Below, in pieces: positions 13,302 to 21,179 of a DNA stretch of 32,763 bases (its first letter is position 1; every line of letters begins with the position of its first letter). Both the position numbers and the translations under genes were made by a program. The stretch comes from Comamonadaceae bacterium (GTDB taxonomy: Bacteria; Pseudomonadota; Gammaproteobacteria; Burkholderiales; Burkholderiaceae_C), in the NCBI GenBank assembly GCA_947458305.1, contig CANGZO010000002.1, positions 1 through 32,763 of the forward strand. Direction: 5' to 3'. The notes under the pieces were generated by a model. It was not told the origin of the DNA. It did not search any database and saw only the letters and a program-made list of their open reading frames with translations.

Positions 13302-13873
13302 ATGGCACAAGCAAAGACACTGACCCCGGAAGAAATAGAGCGATTGTTATTGCACATCAACACCCGCAAGTACGCCGCACGGAACAGATCGATGATGGTG
13401 CTCACCCACTGGGCGGGCCTGCGTATTGGCGCGGTGGCGGGCTTACGCTGGAGCGACGTCACCACCACAGAGGTGCTGGTGAAGGATGAGATTCGCCTGC
13501 TGCCCGACATGGCCAAGGGCCGTCACACGCGCACCGTGTTCGTCAGCACTAAACTGAAAGAGGAACTGCAAACCTACGCAGCTCAAGCCACGTGCTTGGA
13601 CCGCAGCTACCCGTTCTTTGCCAGACAAAAAACATCAAGCTGGGGTTCAACGCCAACAGCTTGGCTCAGACCTTTGCACTGATCTACGAAGGCGCTGGCC
13701 TGGAAGGCGCCAGCAGCCACAGTGGCCGCAGGACTTTTTTGACCAACTTGGCCAACAAAGGCACAGCGATTCATATTTTGAAAACGCTGGCTGGGCACCG
13801 CAGCATCAGCACCACCGCCGCCTACCTCTACAGCAGCCCCAATTTGCTTAAGGCAGCGGTGGAGTTGGCGTGA
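13302..13873 (+). pseudogene. Tyrosine recombinase, catalytic domain only, with a -1 frameshift
   Basis: The first frame (13302-13631) carries LTPEEIERLLLHINTRKYAA, AGLRIGAVAGLRWSDV (catalytic Arg I) and KGRHTRTVFVS (beta-hairpin Lys). The continuation is one frame back, from about 13628: KNIKLGFNANSLAQTFALIY, SHSGRRTF (His and Arg II) and LAGHRSISTTAAYLYSSP (His and nucleophilic Tyr). All catalytic residues survive if the frames are joined, giving about 190 residues without the usual N-terminal core-binding domain. The break lies in six A residues (13627-13632), so a lost base, a sequencing error or ribosomal slippage are possible. AAGGAG precedes the ATG by 9 nt. Confidence 0.85.
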
Positions 13874-13931
13874 GCACTTAATTTGAAGCTGCCAACATAC
13901 CTTCATCCAACACCTGTTTAACAACAATAAC

Positions 13932-14210
13932 CTAGGCCCCAGCCTGCACCTTCAATATCTGCAGCATCTGACCCGCAAGAGATGAACGGTCATAGCGCTT
14001 GGCACCAAGAGGGCCGTTGGCTTTATAACGAGCGTGCAAGTTTGGGTCATCGGCGAGGCGGCGTAGCCCATTGATGAGCGCTTCATAGTTCTCGGGTTCG
14101 AACAACAACCCAACGTCTTCACGCGTCACAATGCCCGCTGATTCACCCTCTACACCGTGAAGAACAGGTATGGCCATACCCATGCACTCAAACAACTTGG
14201 ATGGGATGCC
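13932..14210 (-). pseudogene. 3' fragment of a family-4-type glycosyltransferase
   Basis: The minus-strand frame encodes GIPSKLFECMGMAIPVLHGV, then EGESAGIVTREDVGLLFEPENYEALINGLRRLADDP and a short tail to the stop at 13932. This is the C-terminal donor-binding part of a GT4-type glycosyltransferase (SKlfEymamg.Pvl..veGe...iv...G). The N-terminal two thirds are missing. The fragment begins at about 14205-14212, exactly where a 5' fragment of ugd ends, so a deletion joined the two genes out of frame. Sugar specificity cannot be inferred. Confidence 0.8.
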
Positions 14211-14646
14211 CTTCGCGCAGAAACTCGGGGCTAAACAGCAGATTGGTGGTGCTGTATTGCTGGCGGGCTTTTTCAACAAACCCCACGGGGATGGTGGATT
14301 TGATGACCATGACCACCTGGGAGTTGATGGCCATCACGTCTTGAATTACGGCCTCTACCGAGCCAGTGTTGAAGTGGTTTGTGACCGGGTCGTAATCGGT
14401 AGGAGTAGCAATGATGACGAAGTCTGCTCCGGTATAGGCCTCCTCCTTGCTCAACGTGGCGCGCAGGTTGAGGGGCTTGTTTTGTAGGTAATCCTGCAAC
14501 TCGGCCTCGTGTATGGGGCTGATGCGCTTGTTAATCATGTCCACTTTGGCAGACACGATGTCCAGCGCCACCACTTCGTGGTGCTGAGCCAGCAGCACGG
14601 CTATGGACAGTCCGACGTAACCGGTTCCGGCAATGGCGATTTTCAT
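14188..14646 (-). pseudogene. ugd: 5' fragment of UDP-glucose/UDP-sugar 6-dehydrogenase
   Basis: MKIAIAGTGYVGLSIAVLLA at the N-terminus carries the NAD-binding GxGYVG motif. The frame continues through TPTDYDPVTNHFNTGSVE and STIPVGF to LLFSPEFLREG, then six residues from the fused glycosyltransferase DNA and a stop. About 145 of the usual 390 residues remain; the catalytic cysteine region and C-terminal domain are gone, so no dehydrogenase activity is expected. The ATG overlaps the gmd stop (ATGA), which shows that the intact gene was once coupled to gmd in this operon. Confidence 0.9.
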
Positions 14647-15779
14647 TCAACGCTCACGTTCACCGCAAACCCGTTAGCCTTGAGCAACGCATGCTGCTTG
14701 GCCGCTTGTAGGTCGACGGCCACCATTTCGGCGCACATTTGTTGCACAGTGATTTCAGGCGTCCAGCCCAGTGTGGCTTTTGCTTTACTGGGGTCACCCA
14801 GTAGGGTTTCGACCTCGGTGGGACGGAAGTAACGTGGGTCGATTTTGACAATCGCCTGCCCCACCTGAAGGGCTGGGCTGTTGTCTCCTTCGATTTTGTC
14901 CACAATAGCAACTTCGTCCACCCCCTGACCTTCAAAGTGCAGGGTGATGCCCAGTTCTTGTGCGCTCCACTGGATGAACTGACGCACGCTGTATTGCACG
15001 CCGGTGGCGATCACGAAGTCTTCGGGCTGGTCTTGTTGCAGCATCATCCACTGCATGCGCACATAGTCTTTGGCGTGGCCCCAGTCGCGCAGGGCGTCGA
15101 TGTTGCCCATGTACAGGCAATCTTCCAGCCCCTGGCTGATGTTGGCCAGGCCGCGGGTGATTTTGCGGGTGACGAAGGTTTCGCCGCGGCGCGGGCTTTC
15201 GTGGTTGAACAGAATGCCGTTGCAGGCATACATGCCATAGGCCTCGCGGTAGTTGACCACGATCCAGTAAGCGTAGAGCTTGGCCACGGCGTAGGGGCTG
15301 CGGGGGTAAAACGGTGTGGTCTCCTTTTGCGGAGTTTCTTGCACCTGGCCATACAGCTCGGAGGTACTGGCTTGGTAGAAGCGGGTTTTCCTTTCCAAGC
15401 CGAGGATGCGGATGGCCTCCAGAATGCGCAGTGTGCCGATGGCGTCAACATCTGCGGTGTATTCGGGGGACTCGAAAGACACGGCTACATGGCTTTGTGC
15501 GCCCAGGTTATAGATCTCGTCGGGCTGAGTTTCTTGGATGATGCGAATCAGGTTGCTGGTGTCGCTCAGGTCGCCATAGTGGAGTTTAAAGCGGGCATTC
15601 TCGATGTGGGGGTCTTGGTAGATATGGTCCACCCGCTGGGTATTGAAGCTGCTGGCGCGGCGCTTGATGCCGTGGACGATGTAACCTTTTTCCAGAAGAA
15701 ATTCGGCCAGGTAAGAACCGTCTTGGCCAGTGATGCCGGTAATCAGTGCGACTTTAGGGTTGGCTTGGGATTGGGTCAT
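14643..15779 (-). CDS. gmd: GDP-mannose 4,6-dehydratase
   Basis: Converts GDP-mannose to GDP-4-keto-6-deoxymannose, the first step to GDP-fucose. 378 residues, full length. TGITGQDGSYLAEFLLEKGY near the N-terminus is the NADP-binding motif; KRRASSFNTQRVDHIY, SELYGQVQETPQ and the catalytic YPRSPYAVAK (YxxxK) are diagnostic, as is FNHESPRRGETFVTRKI. It lies downstream of fcl across 52 bases that contain a REP unit, and overlaps the ugd fragment by 4 nt. Together with fcl and manC it forms a complete GDP-L-fucose route. Confidence 0.97.
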   Translation of the reverse strand: MTQSQANPKVALITGITGQDGSYLAEFLLEKGYIVHGIKRRASSFNTQRVDHIYQDPHIENARFKLHYGDLSDTSNLIRIIQETQPDEIYNLGAQSHVAVSFESPEYTADVDAIGTLRILEAIRILGLERKTRFYQASTSELYGQVQETPQKETTPFYPRSPYAVAKLYAYWIVVNYREAYGMYACNGILFNHESPRRGETFVTRKITRGLANISQGLEDCLYMGNIDALRDWGHAKDYVRMQWMMLQQDQPEDFVIATGVQYSVRQFIQWSAQELGITLHFEGQGVDEVAIVDKIEGDNSPALQVGQAIVKIDPRYFRPTEVETLLGDPSKAKATLGWTPEITVQQMCAEMVAVDLQAAKQHALLKANGFAVNVSVE

Positions 15780-15803
15780 TGTTTAGGTGTCCAGAGGAGT
15801 CAA

Positions 15804-15826
15804 TCGCCCACGGGGTGGGCTCCTAC
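15804..15826 (-). repeat. REP unit (GTAGGAGC family) between fcl and gmd
   Basis: Minus strand GTAGGAGCCCACCCCGTGGG then CGA; stem GCCCAC/GTGGGC with a 3-base loop. Same family as the unit inside manC at 17732-17758. Confidence 0.75.
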
Positions 15827-15831
15827 AGGGG

Positions 15832-16803
15832 TCAGATTCTGGTCAAAAAGTCTTGATAGGCTTGAGTCAGGCCTTGCAGCAGGGGCACTTGGGCTTGCCA
15901 GCCCAGGCTGTTGAGTCGGCTGCTGTCCATCCACTTGCGCGGTGTGCCATCGGGTTTGCTGGTGTCGAAAGTCACCGCGCCTGTGTAACCCACTACTTGG
16001 GCAATGGTCTGCGCGGCTTCGGCAATGCTCACGTCCGATCCGTAGCCCACATTGATGTGGCTGAGCATGGGGCTGGTGTGTTGGTCATAAGTGGGCTTGG
16101 GCAAGTTCATGACGTGCACGCTGGCGGCGGCCATGTCGTCCACATACAAAAACTCGCGCTTGGGTGTCCCCGTGCCCCAGATGGTGACGCTGGGTGCCTG
16201 TTTAACCTTGGCTTCGTGAAAGCGACGGATGAGTGCCGGGATGACGTGGGAGTTATCCGGGTGGTAGTTGTCGCCAGGGCCGTAGAGGTTGGTGGGCATG
16301 ACGCTGCGGTAGTCAACGCCGTGGCTGGCGCCGTATTGGCGGTTGTAGCTTTCGCAGAGCTTGATGCCAGCGATCTTGGCGATGGCATAGGGCTCGTTGG
16401 TGGATTCCAGCGTGCCGGTGAGCAAGGCGTCTTCGCGCATGGGCTGATCTGCCAGCTTGGGGTAAATGCAGCTGGAGCCAAGGAACAGCAACTTTTGCAC
16501 GCCATTGCGGAAGGCCGCGTCGATGACGTTGGCCTGCATCATCAGGTTTTGGTAGATGAACTCGGCCGGGTAGGTGTTGTTGGCGTGGATGCCGCCGACC
16601 TTGGCTGCGGCCAGGTAGACCTGGTCGAGCTTTTCTTGTGCAAAAAAGGCTTGGACAGCTGCTTGGTTGGTCAGGTCTAGCTCGGCGTGGGTCCGGATGA
16701 CGATGCGCTCGGCCGGGTAGCCATTGGATAACAGCTTGCGCACGATGGCCGAACCCACCATGCCCCGGTGGCCAGCGACGTAGATTTTCGGGTGATGGGT
16801 CAT
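15832..16803 (-). CDS. fcl: GDP-L-fucose synthase (epimerase/reductase)
   Basis: Converts the Gmd product to GDP-L-fucose by epimerisation and NADPH reduction. 323 residues. Dinucleotide-binding VAGHRGMVGSAIVRKL at the N-terminus, LFLGSSCIYPKLADQPMRED (Ser of the catalytic triad) and YAIAKIAGIKLCESYN (YxxxK) are clear. The ATG overlaps the manC stop by 4 nt, so translation is probably coupled. Confidence 0.97.
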   Translation of the reverse strand: MTHHPKIYVAGHRGMVGSAIVRKLLSNGYPAERIVIRTHAELDLTNQAAVQAFFAQEKLDQVYLAAAKVGGIHANNTYPAEFIYQNLMMQANVIDAAFRNGVQKLLFLGSSCIYPKLADQPMREDALLTGTLESTNEPYAIAKIAGIKLCESYNRQYGASHGVDYRSVMPTNLYGPGDNYHPDNSHVIPALIRRFHEAKVKQAPSVTIWGTGTPKREFLYVDDMAAASVHVMNLPKPTYDQHTSPMLSHINVGYGSDVSIAEAAQTIAQVVGYTGAVTFDTSKPDGTPRKWMDSSRLNSLGWQAQVPLLQGLTQAYQDFLTRI

Positions 16804-18263
16804 GGTTGCGCCCGTCCGTAGGTGTCTTCAAAACGGACGATATCGTCTTCGCCCAAATAGCTACCCGACTGAACCTCAATGATTTCCAAAGGGATCGTCC
16901 CGGGATTAGCGAGACGATGAACTTCCCCCAGCGGGATGTAGGTGGATTGGTTTTCGGTCAAGGTCAGCACCTTGTAGCCGTTGGTGATTTCGGCAGTGCC
17001 AGTGACCACGATCCAATGCTCGGCACGGTGGTGGTGTTTTTGCAGGCTCAGACTGGCTTTGGGCTTGACCTGAATGCGTTTGACCTTGAAGCGGCCACCC
17101 TCGTCGATGCTGTCGTACCAACCCCAGGGGCGATGCACTTTGCGGTGCAGCGTGTGCTCTTCGCGCTTTGTTTTCTGTAGTTGGGTGACGATGTACTTGA
17201 CGTCTTGGCTGCGGGTTTTGTCAGCCACCAGCACTGCGTCTGCGGTTTCGATAACAACCAGATCGCTCACGCCCACCAAAGTAACCAAGCGGCTGCTGGC
17301 GTGCACCAGGGTGTTGCGGCTGTCGGTGGCCAGCACGTCACCCAGATGGGCGTTGCCTTGGGCGTCTTTGGGCAGCACGTTCCAGACGGCGTCCCAAGCG
17401 CCGAGGTCTGACCAACCAGCATCGAGTGGAACCATTTGGATGGGGAATGCGCTGCCGGGGCAGTGCTCCATGACGGCGTAGTCGACCGACTCGGCGGGGA
17501 TGGCGGCAAACTGCTCTTTGCCAGGGCGGATGAATTGGGCGTCTTGCGTTTTGGCGGCCCAGGCAGCTTGGCAAGCTAGGGCTATGTCGGGGCGAAAGGT
17601 TTGCAGGGCTTTAAGCCAGACCGATGCCCGAAGCACGAACATGCCGGCGTTCCAGAAGTAGCCGCCTTGTTTGATATAGGCATCGGCGGTGGCTTGGTTG
17701 GGCTTTTCTACGAAGGCAGCGACATTCAAGACATTCGCGCACGGGGGTGCGCTCCTACTTTGGTCTGTGCGGATGTAGCCGTAGCCTGTTTCGGGTTTGT
17801 CGGGGGTGACGCCCAAGATGACGATATCGCCGTTTGCGGCTTGGACGATGGCTTGTTGCACCGCTGCTATGAAAGCGGCAGTGTTGGCAACGGTTTGGTC
17901 GGCGGGGGTGACAACCAACACGGGGTCTTGGCCGTTTTGGGTGGCAGCCAAAGCGGCCATGCTCAAGGCTGGGGCTGTGTTGCGGCCCACGGGCTCTAGC
18001 AAGGCTGCTTCTAAAGTGATGCCCACTTCGCGCAATTGCTCAGACGCCAAAAACCGATGATCTTCGCCACTGACGATGAGGGGCGCGGCCAGTTGTATGT
18101 TGTCATGCCCCAAGCCCGCCAGGCGCTGGGCGGCTTGCTGAAAAAGGCTTTCGTTGCCCGTGAGGCACAGAAACTGTTTGGGGAAACCTGTGCGGGACAA
18201 GGGCCACAGGCGCGTGCCTGAACCGCCGCAAAGGATTACTGGCGTGACTTGGATTTTGCTCAT
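16800..18263 (-). CDS. manC: Mannose-1-P guanylyltransferase / mannose-6-P isomerase
   Basis: Bifunctional enzyme that makes GDP-mannose. 487 residues. The N-terminal nucleotidyltransferase carries CGGSGTRLWPLSRTGFPKQF near residue 12 and FVEKPNQATADAYI. The C-terminal type II phosphomannose isomerase cupin carries VHRPWGWYDSI, KPKASLSLQKHHHRAEHWIV and YIPLGEVHRLANPG. A stretch of about nine residues just before FVEKP is encoded by a REP unit (17732-17758) inserted in frame; homologues lack it. The insert lies in a loop region, so activity may survive. Overlaps fcl by 4 nt. Confidence 0.95.
   Translation of the reverse strand: MSKIQVTPVILCGGSGTRLWPLSRTGFPKQFLCLTGNESLFQQAAQRLAGLGHDNIQLAAPLIVSGEDHRFLASEQLREVGITLEAALLEPVGRNTAPALSMAALAATQNGQDPVLVVTPADQTVANTAAFIAAVQQAIVQAANGDIVILGVTPDKPETGYGYIRTDQSRSAPPCANVLNVAAFVEKPNQATADAYIKQGGYFWNAGMFVLRASVWLKALQTFRPDIALACQAAWAAKTQDAQFIRPGKEQFAAIPAESVDYAVMEHCPGSAFPIQMVPLDAGWSDLGAWDAVWNVLPKDAQGNAHLGDVLATDSRNTLVHASSRLVTLVGVSDLVVIETADAVLVADKTRSQDVKYIVTQLQKTKREEHTLHRKVHRPWGWYDSIDEGGRFKVKRIQVKPKASLSLQKHHHRAEHWIVVTGTAEITNGYKVLTLTENQSTYIPLGEVHRLANPGTIPLEIIEVQSGSYLGEDDIVRFEDTYGRAQP
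17732..17758 (-). repeat. REP unit inside the manC coding sequence
   Basis: Minus strand GTAGGAGCGCACCCCCGTGC followed by GCGAATG; stem GCGCAC/GTGCGC (17737-17742, 17747-17752) with a GGGG loop. It is 27 nt, a multiple of three, so manC stays in frame and gains residues around SRSAPPCAN. Confidence 0.8.
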
Positions 18264-18357
18264 GGTGTTTGTTTCATGGTCCGATGGCCATCGCCCTGCC
18301 CTTCACCCACTTCAGCCTTGAGCGCCTCAATCTCGACCTTCAGAGCCTTGGCTGCTT
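18260..18357 (-). other. Probable frameshifted 3' end of the transferase gene
   Basis: One frame back from the transferase stop at 18340, the minus strand encodes KAAKALKVEIEALKAEVGEG, then QGDGHRTMKQTP, ending in a TGA that overlaps the manC ATG as ATGA. The heptad-like pattern and the exact 4-nt overlap, matching other joints in this operon, suggest that it is the true C-terminus of the upstream protein and that one A is missing from CAAAAG. Non-coding spacer is the alternative. Confidence 0.45.
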
Positions 18358-19482
18358 TTGCAGAGTCCGCATGAAGCGGCGGTTGATGGGAGGCTTGCGC
18401 AACAAAAATGCAATGGGCGAACACCAGTGGAAGGACACCAATCGCGCATACAAAGTGACATAGCCCAGCATGAACACCAGGCACAGCATGGCGGCAGTCA
18501 AAGTCTGGTCGTACACCGCATAAACGGCCAGCACCGCAGGCGCCGACATGAGGGCCAGCAAAATACCAGTCAGGGGGTTGGTCAAGTGCGGGGGCACCCG
18601 CAAGGTGCTGCGCACAACGCGGCGCATGATGAGGCTGTGCAGGTGCAGCCTGTCGGGCTGGCCGGGGTGGGTTTGGCGCAGTTTGCGGCGGTAGATGCTG
18701 AAGAGCACTTCAGTCACGGGGTGGATGCACACCAACAAGGCGGCAAAGGCGGTGACGCCAGAATTGCGCTCGATGAGCATGACGCAGGACCAAGCCAGCG
18801 CAAAGCCCCCAAAATAGCTGCCCCCGTCGCCCAAAAAGAGCTTGCCCCAAGGCCAGTTGATGAACCAAAAGCCCAACGCTGCTCCGGCCACGCACAGGCA
18901 GGCGATGGCCAAATTGGTGTCTTGAACGACCGTGGCGATGCCGGCAATGCCCACAAAGGCCAAGATCACAAAACCACTGGCCAAGCCGTTGAAGCCATCA
19001 ATGATGTTGATGGCGTTGGCCACGCCACCAATGGCGAAGGCGGTGAACAGCACAGACACCAAGCCGATACCCAGCAAAGAGTCAAACCATGGGATGTCAA
19101 CCGAGGTGAGGGATACCCCCGTGAGCCACCAACCCACCACACCAGAGGCCATGGTGGCCAAAAGCCGCGCCATGACGCTGACTTTTTTGGTGATGTCTTC
19201 GGCCAAGCCGAAGGCAAACGCGGGCAAGCCCGCCAACAGCAAGGGCCCCAAAATGGCTTGGCGCTCGGGCTTGGCCACCGCCCAAGCGGCAATCAACCCA
19301 GCCCAAATGGCCACGCCGCCGATGCGGGGTGTGGGCATGGTGTGGGCTTTTTGGATGCCTACCAGCCCGTCAATGCTGAAGCGGCCATGCAGCTTTGTGG
19401 TAAGCACCAAGACGATGGCCGTCACAAGAGACACGGCAAAGGCGGTGTAGGGGCTGGGCGGTATATCCAGGCTGGCGAACAT
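18340..19482 (-). CDS. WecA/WbpL-type undecaprenyl-phosphate sugar-1-P transferase
   Basis: Polytopic membrane protein of 380 residues (MraY/WecA superfamily) that would start polysaccharide repeat-unit synthesis by moving a sugar-1-phosphate onto undecaprenyl phosphate. Motifs: KAHTMPTPRIGGVAIWAG, NAINIIDGFNGLASG (Mg-binding Asp region), LFLGDGGSYFGGF and the cytoplasmic RLHLHSLIMRR His loop, among about ten hydrophobic segments. It lies between wzz and manC. The C-terminus ends abruptly as LQKQPRL; a one-base shift would extend it to 18260. Sugar donor unknown (GlcNAc, FucNAc and similar are known for the family). Confidence 0.9.
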   Translation of the reverse strand: MFASLDIPPSPYTAFAVSLVTAIVLVLTTKLHGRFSIDGLVGIQKAHTMPTPRIGGVAIWAGLIAAWAVAKPERQAILGPLLLAGLPAFAFGLAEDITKKVSVMARLLATMASGVVGWWLTGVSLTSVDIPWFDSLLGIGLVSVLFTAFAIGGVANAINIIDGFNGLASGFVILAFVGIAGIATVVQDTNLAIACLCVAGAALGFWFINWPWGKLFLGDGGSYFGGFALAWSCVMLIERNSGVTAFAALLVCIHPVTEVLFSIYRRKLRQTHPGQPDRLHLHSLIMRRVVRSTLRVPPHLTNPLTGILLALMSAPAVLAVYAVYDQTLTAAMLCLVFMLGYVTLYARLVSFHWCSPIAFLLRKPPINRRFMRTLQKQPRL

Positions 19483-19508
19483 GTTGATAAACGTGCGGAT
19501 GTTGGGGC

Positions 19509-20690
19509 TTAGCGGCCGGTTGCTTGTCGACCGATGGCTTTGCGCCAGCTGGTTTTAAGGGCAACCAATTTTTGTGCCGATTCGCTGTCTTGGCTGGCGT
19601 TGCGCATGGCCTGGCGGATAAAGACGAAAAGCAAGAGGGCAAAGCCTGCGGCCAGGGTGGCGATGATGGCGATCTGGGCTTTTTTGGGTTTGCTCTTGCG
19701 CTCGGGGGGCTGGGCAGCGTCGAGCACCTGGATGACCGCGCCTTCACGCGATTCGTCCACCTTGGCCATCTCGAACTGGCGGGCGAAGAGTTCAAACAAG
19801 GTTTCTTGGTATTTGAACTCGCGGAACTTGGCCACATAGTCGCCCTGCCCGGCAGCGGCGGCGGGTTCGTCTTTTTCTTGTTTGGCCAACTGAGCCCGCA
19901 GGTTGGCCAGCTCGGTCATGGCTTGTTTGAAGTCGGGCGCGGTTTCGGCCAGGTAGCCGCGCATGGCGCCTACTTTGACTTCTTGCGCCGTGACTTGCGC
20001 CTTGAGGCCGGCCACAGCGGCCAGTGCCGATGTGGGATTAGATTTGAGCACGCTGCTGCTCACGCCAGTGGCGCGCAGGGCTTGTTCGGCCTCGGTGAAT
20101 TTTTCTTTGACTTGGCTCAGTTGCTTTTCAAAGAAGGCGCGGCGTTGCTGCGCTTCGGTCACGGCCAAGCGGGCCAACAGCTTTTGCAACTCTTCCACAT
20201 GGGCGTTAGCCAGGTCGGCGGCAAACTTCGGGTCTTTGTCGTCGATCTGCACCGTGATCAGGCCGTCTTTGCCACTGCTGGCGCGGGTGCTGCCGGTCAG
20301 TGCCGCACGCGCATCTTCTTTGAACTTGGCTTGGTATCGCTCGTCCAGCTTAAACCGCGCTATCAGCTCGTCTTGCACGCTGTTACTTTTCATAAAGGCG
20401 AGGTATTGGTCAGCCGGGTTTTTGATGCCCGCAGCACCGGCCAAACCACCCAGCCCACCCAGGCTGGCCAGCATGCTGGCGGCAGCGCTTTGCTGTTGTT
20501 GGGGCGGGAGGAATTTGACGGTGGCCGTGAAAGTGGGGGGAATGGTGAAGCTGTAGCCCAATGCGGCCAGGCCCACCACCAGCGGGCCGAGAATCAGCAG
20601 GCGCAGGTTGTCGACAATGGTTTGCAGCAAATCAAGCAGGCTGATTTCGTCGTCTTCTGCGGTGTCGGGGATGTGTGTGTTGTCGGTCAT
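19509..20690 (-). CDS. Wzz-type polysaccharide co-polymerase (chain-length determinant)
   Basis: 393 residues. An N-terminal transmembrane helix follows the acidic start DDEISLLDLLQTIVDNLRLL (TM about residues 30-50). A long periplasmic domain with coiled-coil-forming helices comes next (LQKLLARLAVTEAQQRRAFF, then FTEAEQALRATG). A second transmembrane helix AQIAIIATLAAGFALLLFVF lies near 340-360, preceded by proline-rich QPPERKSKPKK. This is the Wzz/PCP layout. It would set chain length for Wzy-dependent polymer. No cytoplasmic tyrosine-kinase domain is present, so it is not a full Wzc. Confidence 0.9.
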   Translation of the reverse strand: MTDNTHIPDTAEDDEISLLDLLQTIVDNLRLLILGPLVVGLAALGYSFTIPPTFTATVKFLPPQQQQSAAASMLASLGGLGGLAGAAGIKNPADQYLAFMKSNSVQDELIARFKLDERYQAKFKEDARAALTGSTRASSGKDGLITVQIDDKDPKFAADLANAHVEELQKLLARLAVTEAQQRRAFFEKQLSQVKEKFTEAEQALRATGVSSSVLKSNPTSALAAVAGLKAQVTAQEVKVGAMRGYLAETAPDFKQAMTELANLRAQLAKQEKDEPAAAAGQGDYVAKFREFKYQETLFELFARQFEMAKVDESREGAVIQVLDAAQPPERKSKPKKAQIAIIATLAAGFALLLFVFIRQAMRNASQDSESAQKLVALKTSWRKAIGRQATGR

Positions 20691-20709
20691 GCGGGGTGTG
20701 GAGGCATTT

Positions 20710-20742
20710 GTCGGGGCTGAAGCTGCCGACCTACGGGGTCAA
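20710..20742 (-). repeat. REP unit, GTCGGGG family, copy 1
   Basis: Inverted arms around GTCGGGGCTGAAGCTGCCGA then CCTAC, followed by GGGGTCAA. Same family as 21468-21500 and 23113-23145. It lies upstream of wzz, between it and the orphan MntA start at 20761-20781. Confidence 0.7.
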
Positions 20743-20760
20743 TGGGTAGTGTTTTTAGTA

Positions 20761-20781
20761 TTGGGCGGGGGTCAGGCGCAT
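20761..20781 (-). pseudogene. Orphan 21-nt copy of the MntA 5' end
   Basis: The minus strand reads MRLTPAQ, identical in DNA to the first 21 bases of MntA copies 1 and 2, and then diverges to a stop codon. Too long for chance; it is a scar of a lost or recombined module. Confidence 0.7.
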
Positions 20782-20807
20782 GGCGGTATGAGTCTGGACT
20801 TGTAGGG

Positions 20808-21179
20808 TCAATGCACGGGCTCTGCCCAGGCACAGCCCAGGGTTTGCGCCACCGCAAGCAGTCTTTTGTCGCGGGTCCACAACTTGAAGCCAGAAATCAA
20901 TGTGCTGGCACAAAGGTGGGCGTCGATGTAGCCGATGCCTTTGCCCATCAGGTTTTTGCTATCGATGAAGTGCATGACCTCGTGGTCCATGGCGGGTTTC
21001 ACGGGTGGCAGTGCTTGCAACAGTTCAATCAAGGCTTGACGATTTTTCAGGTTGCCACAGGCGAGTTCGCCCACCACAAATGGATGGGTGGCGGCCTGGG
21101 TTTGCATCAGGGCCTGAACCAACAGCGGTTCGCCTTGACGCAAATGGTCTACCCACACAGAGGTGTCCACCAAAATCAT
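20808..21179 (-). CDS. vapC: VapC-family PIN-domain toxin
   Basis: 123 residues, PIN-domain ribonuclease. MILVDTSVWVDHL provides the first catalytic Asp (D5), VVGELACGNLKNR the Glu, GIGYIDAHLCAS the next Asp, and LWTRDKRLLAVA the last acidic residue, so the Mg-binding site is complete. VapC toxins cleave tRNA or rRNA; the substrate here is unknown. Its ATG overlaps the vapB stop by 4 nt. The pair sits between a MntA-HepT array and wzz in the polysaccharide operon. Confidence 0.95.
   Translation of the reverse strand: MILVDTSVWVDHLRQGEPLLVQALMQTQAATHPFVVGELACGNLKNRQALIELLQALPPVKPAMDHEVMHFIDSKNLMGKGIGYIDAHLCASTLISGFKLWTRDKRLLAVAQTLGCAWAEPVH

Noticed and set aside
13083..13310. 75-codon minus-strand open frame upstream of the recombinase
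   Set aside because: No recognisable motif, overlaps a DnaA box and the leader of the recombinase gene; probably chance.
13620..13640. Classical programmed -1 slippery heptamer in the recombinase
   Set aside because: The A run is in the wrong phase for an X-XXY-YYZ heptamer (zero frame is CAA AAA ACA). Simple A-run slippage remains possible, so only the strict heptamer claim is dropped.
15824..15842. GGGGTCAGATTC resembling the short palindromic repeat at the end of fcl
   Set aside because: Only 11 bases match, there is no second arm, and the neighbouring sequence belongs to a different REP unit.
14937..15914. Plus-strand open frames opposite gmd, fcl, manC, the transferase and wzz (14937-20720)
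   Set aside because: All are antisense shadows without recognisable motifs or ribosome binding sites.
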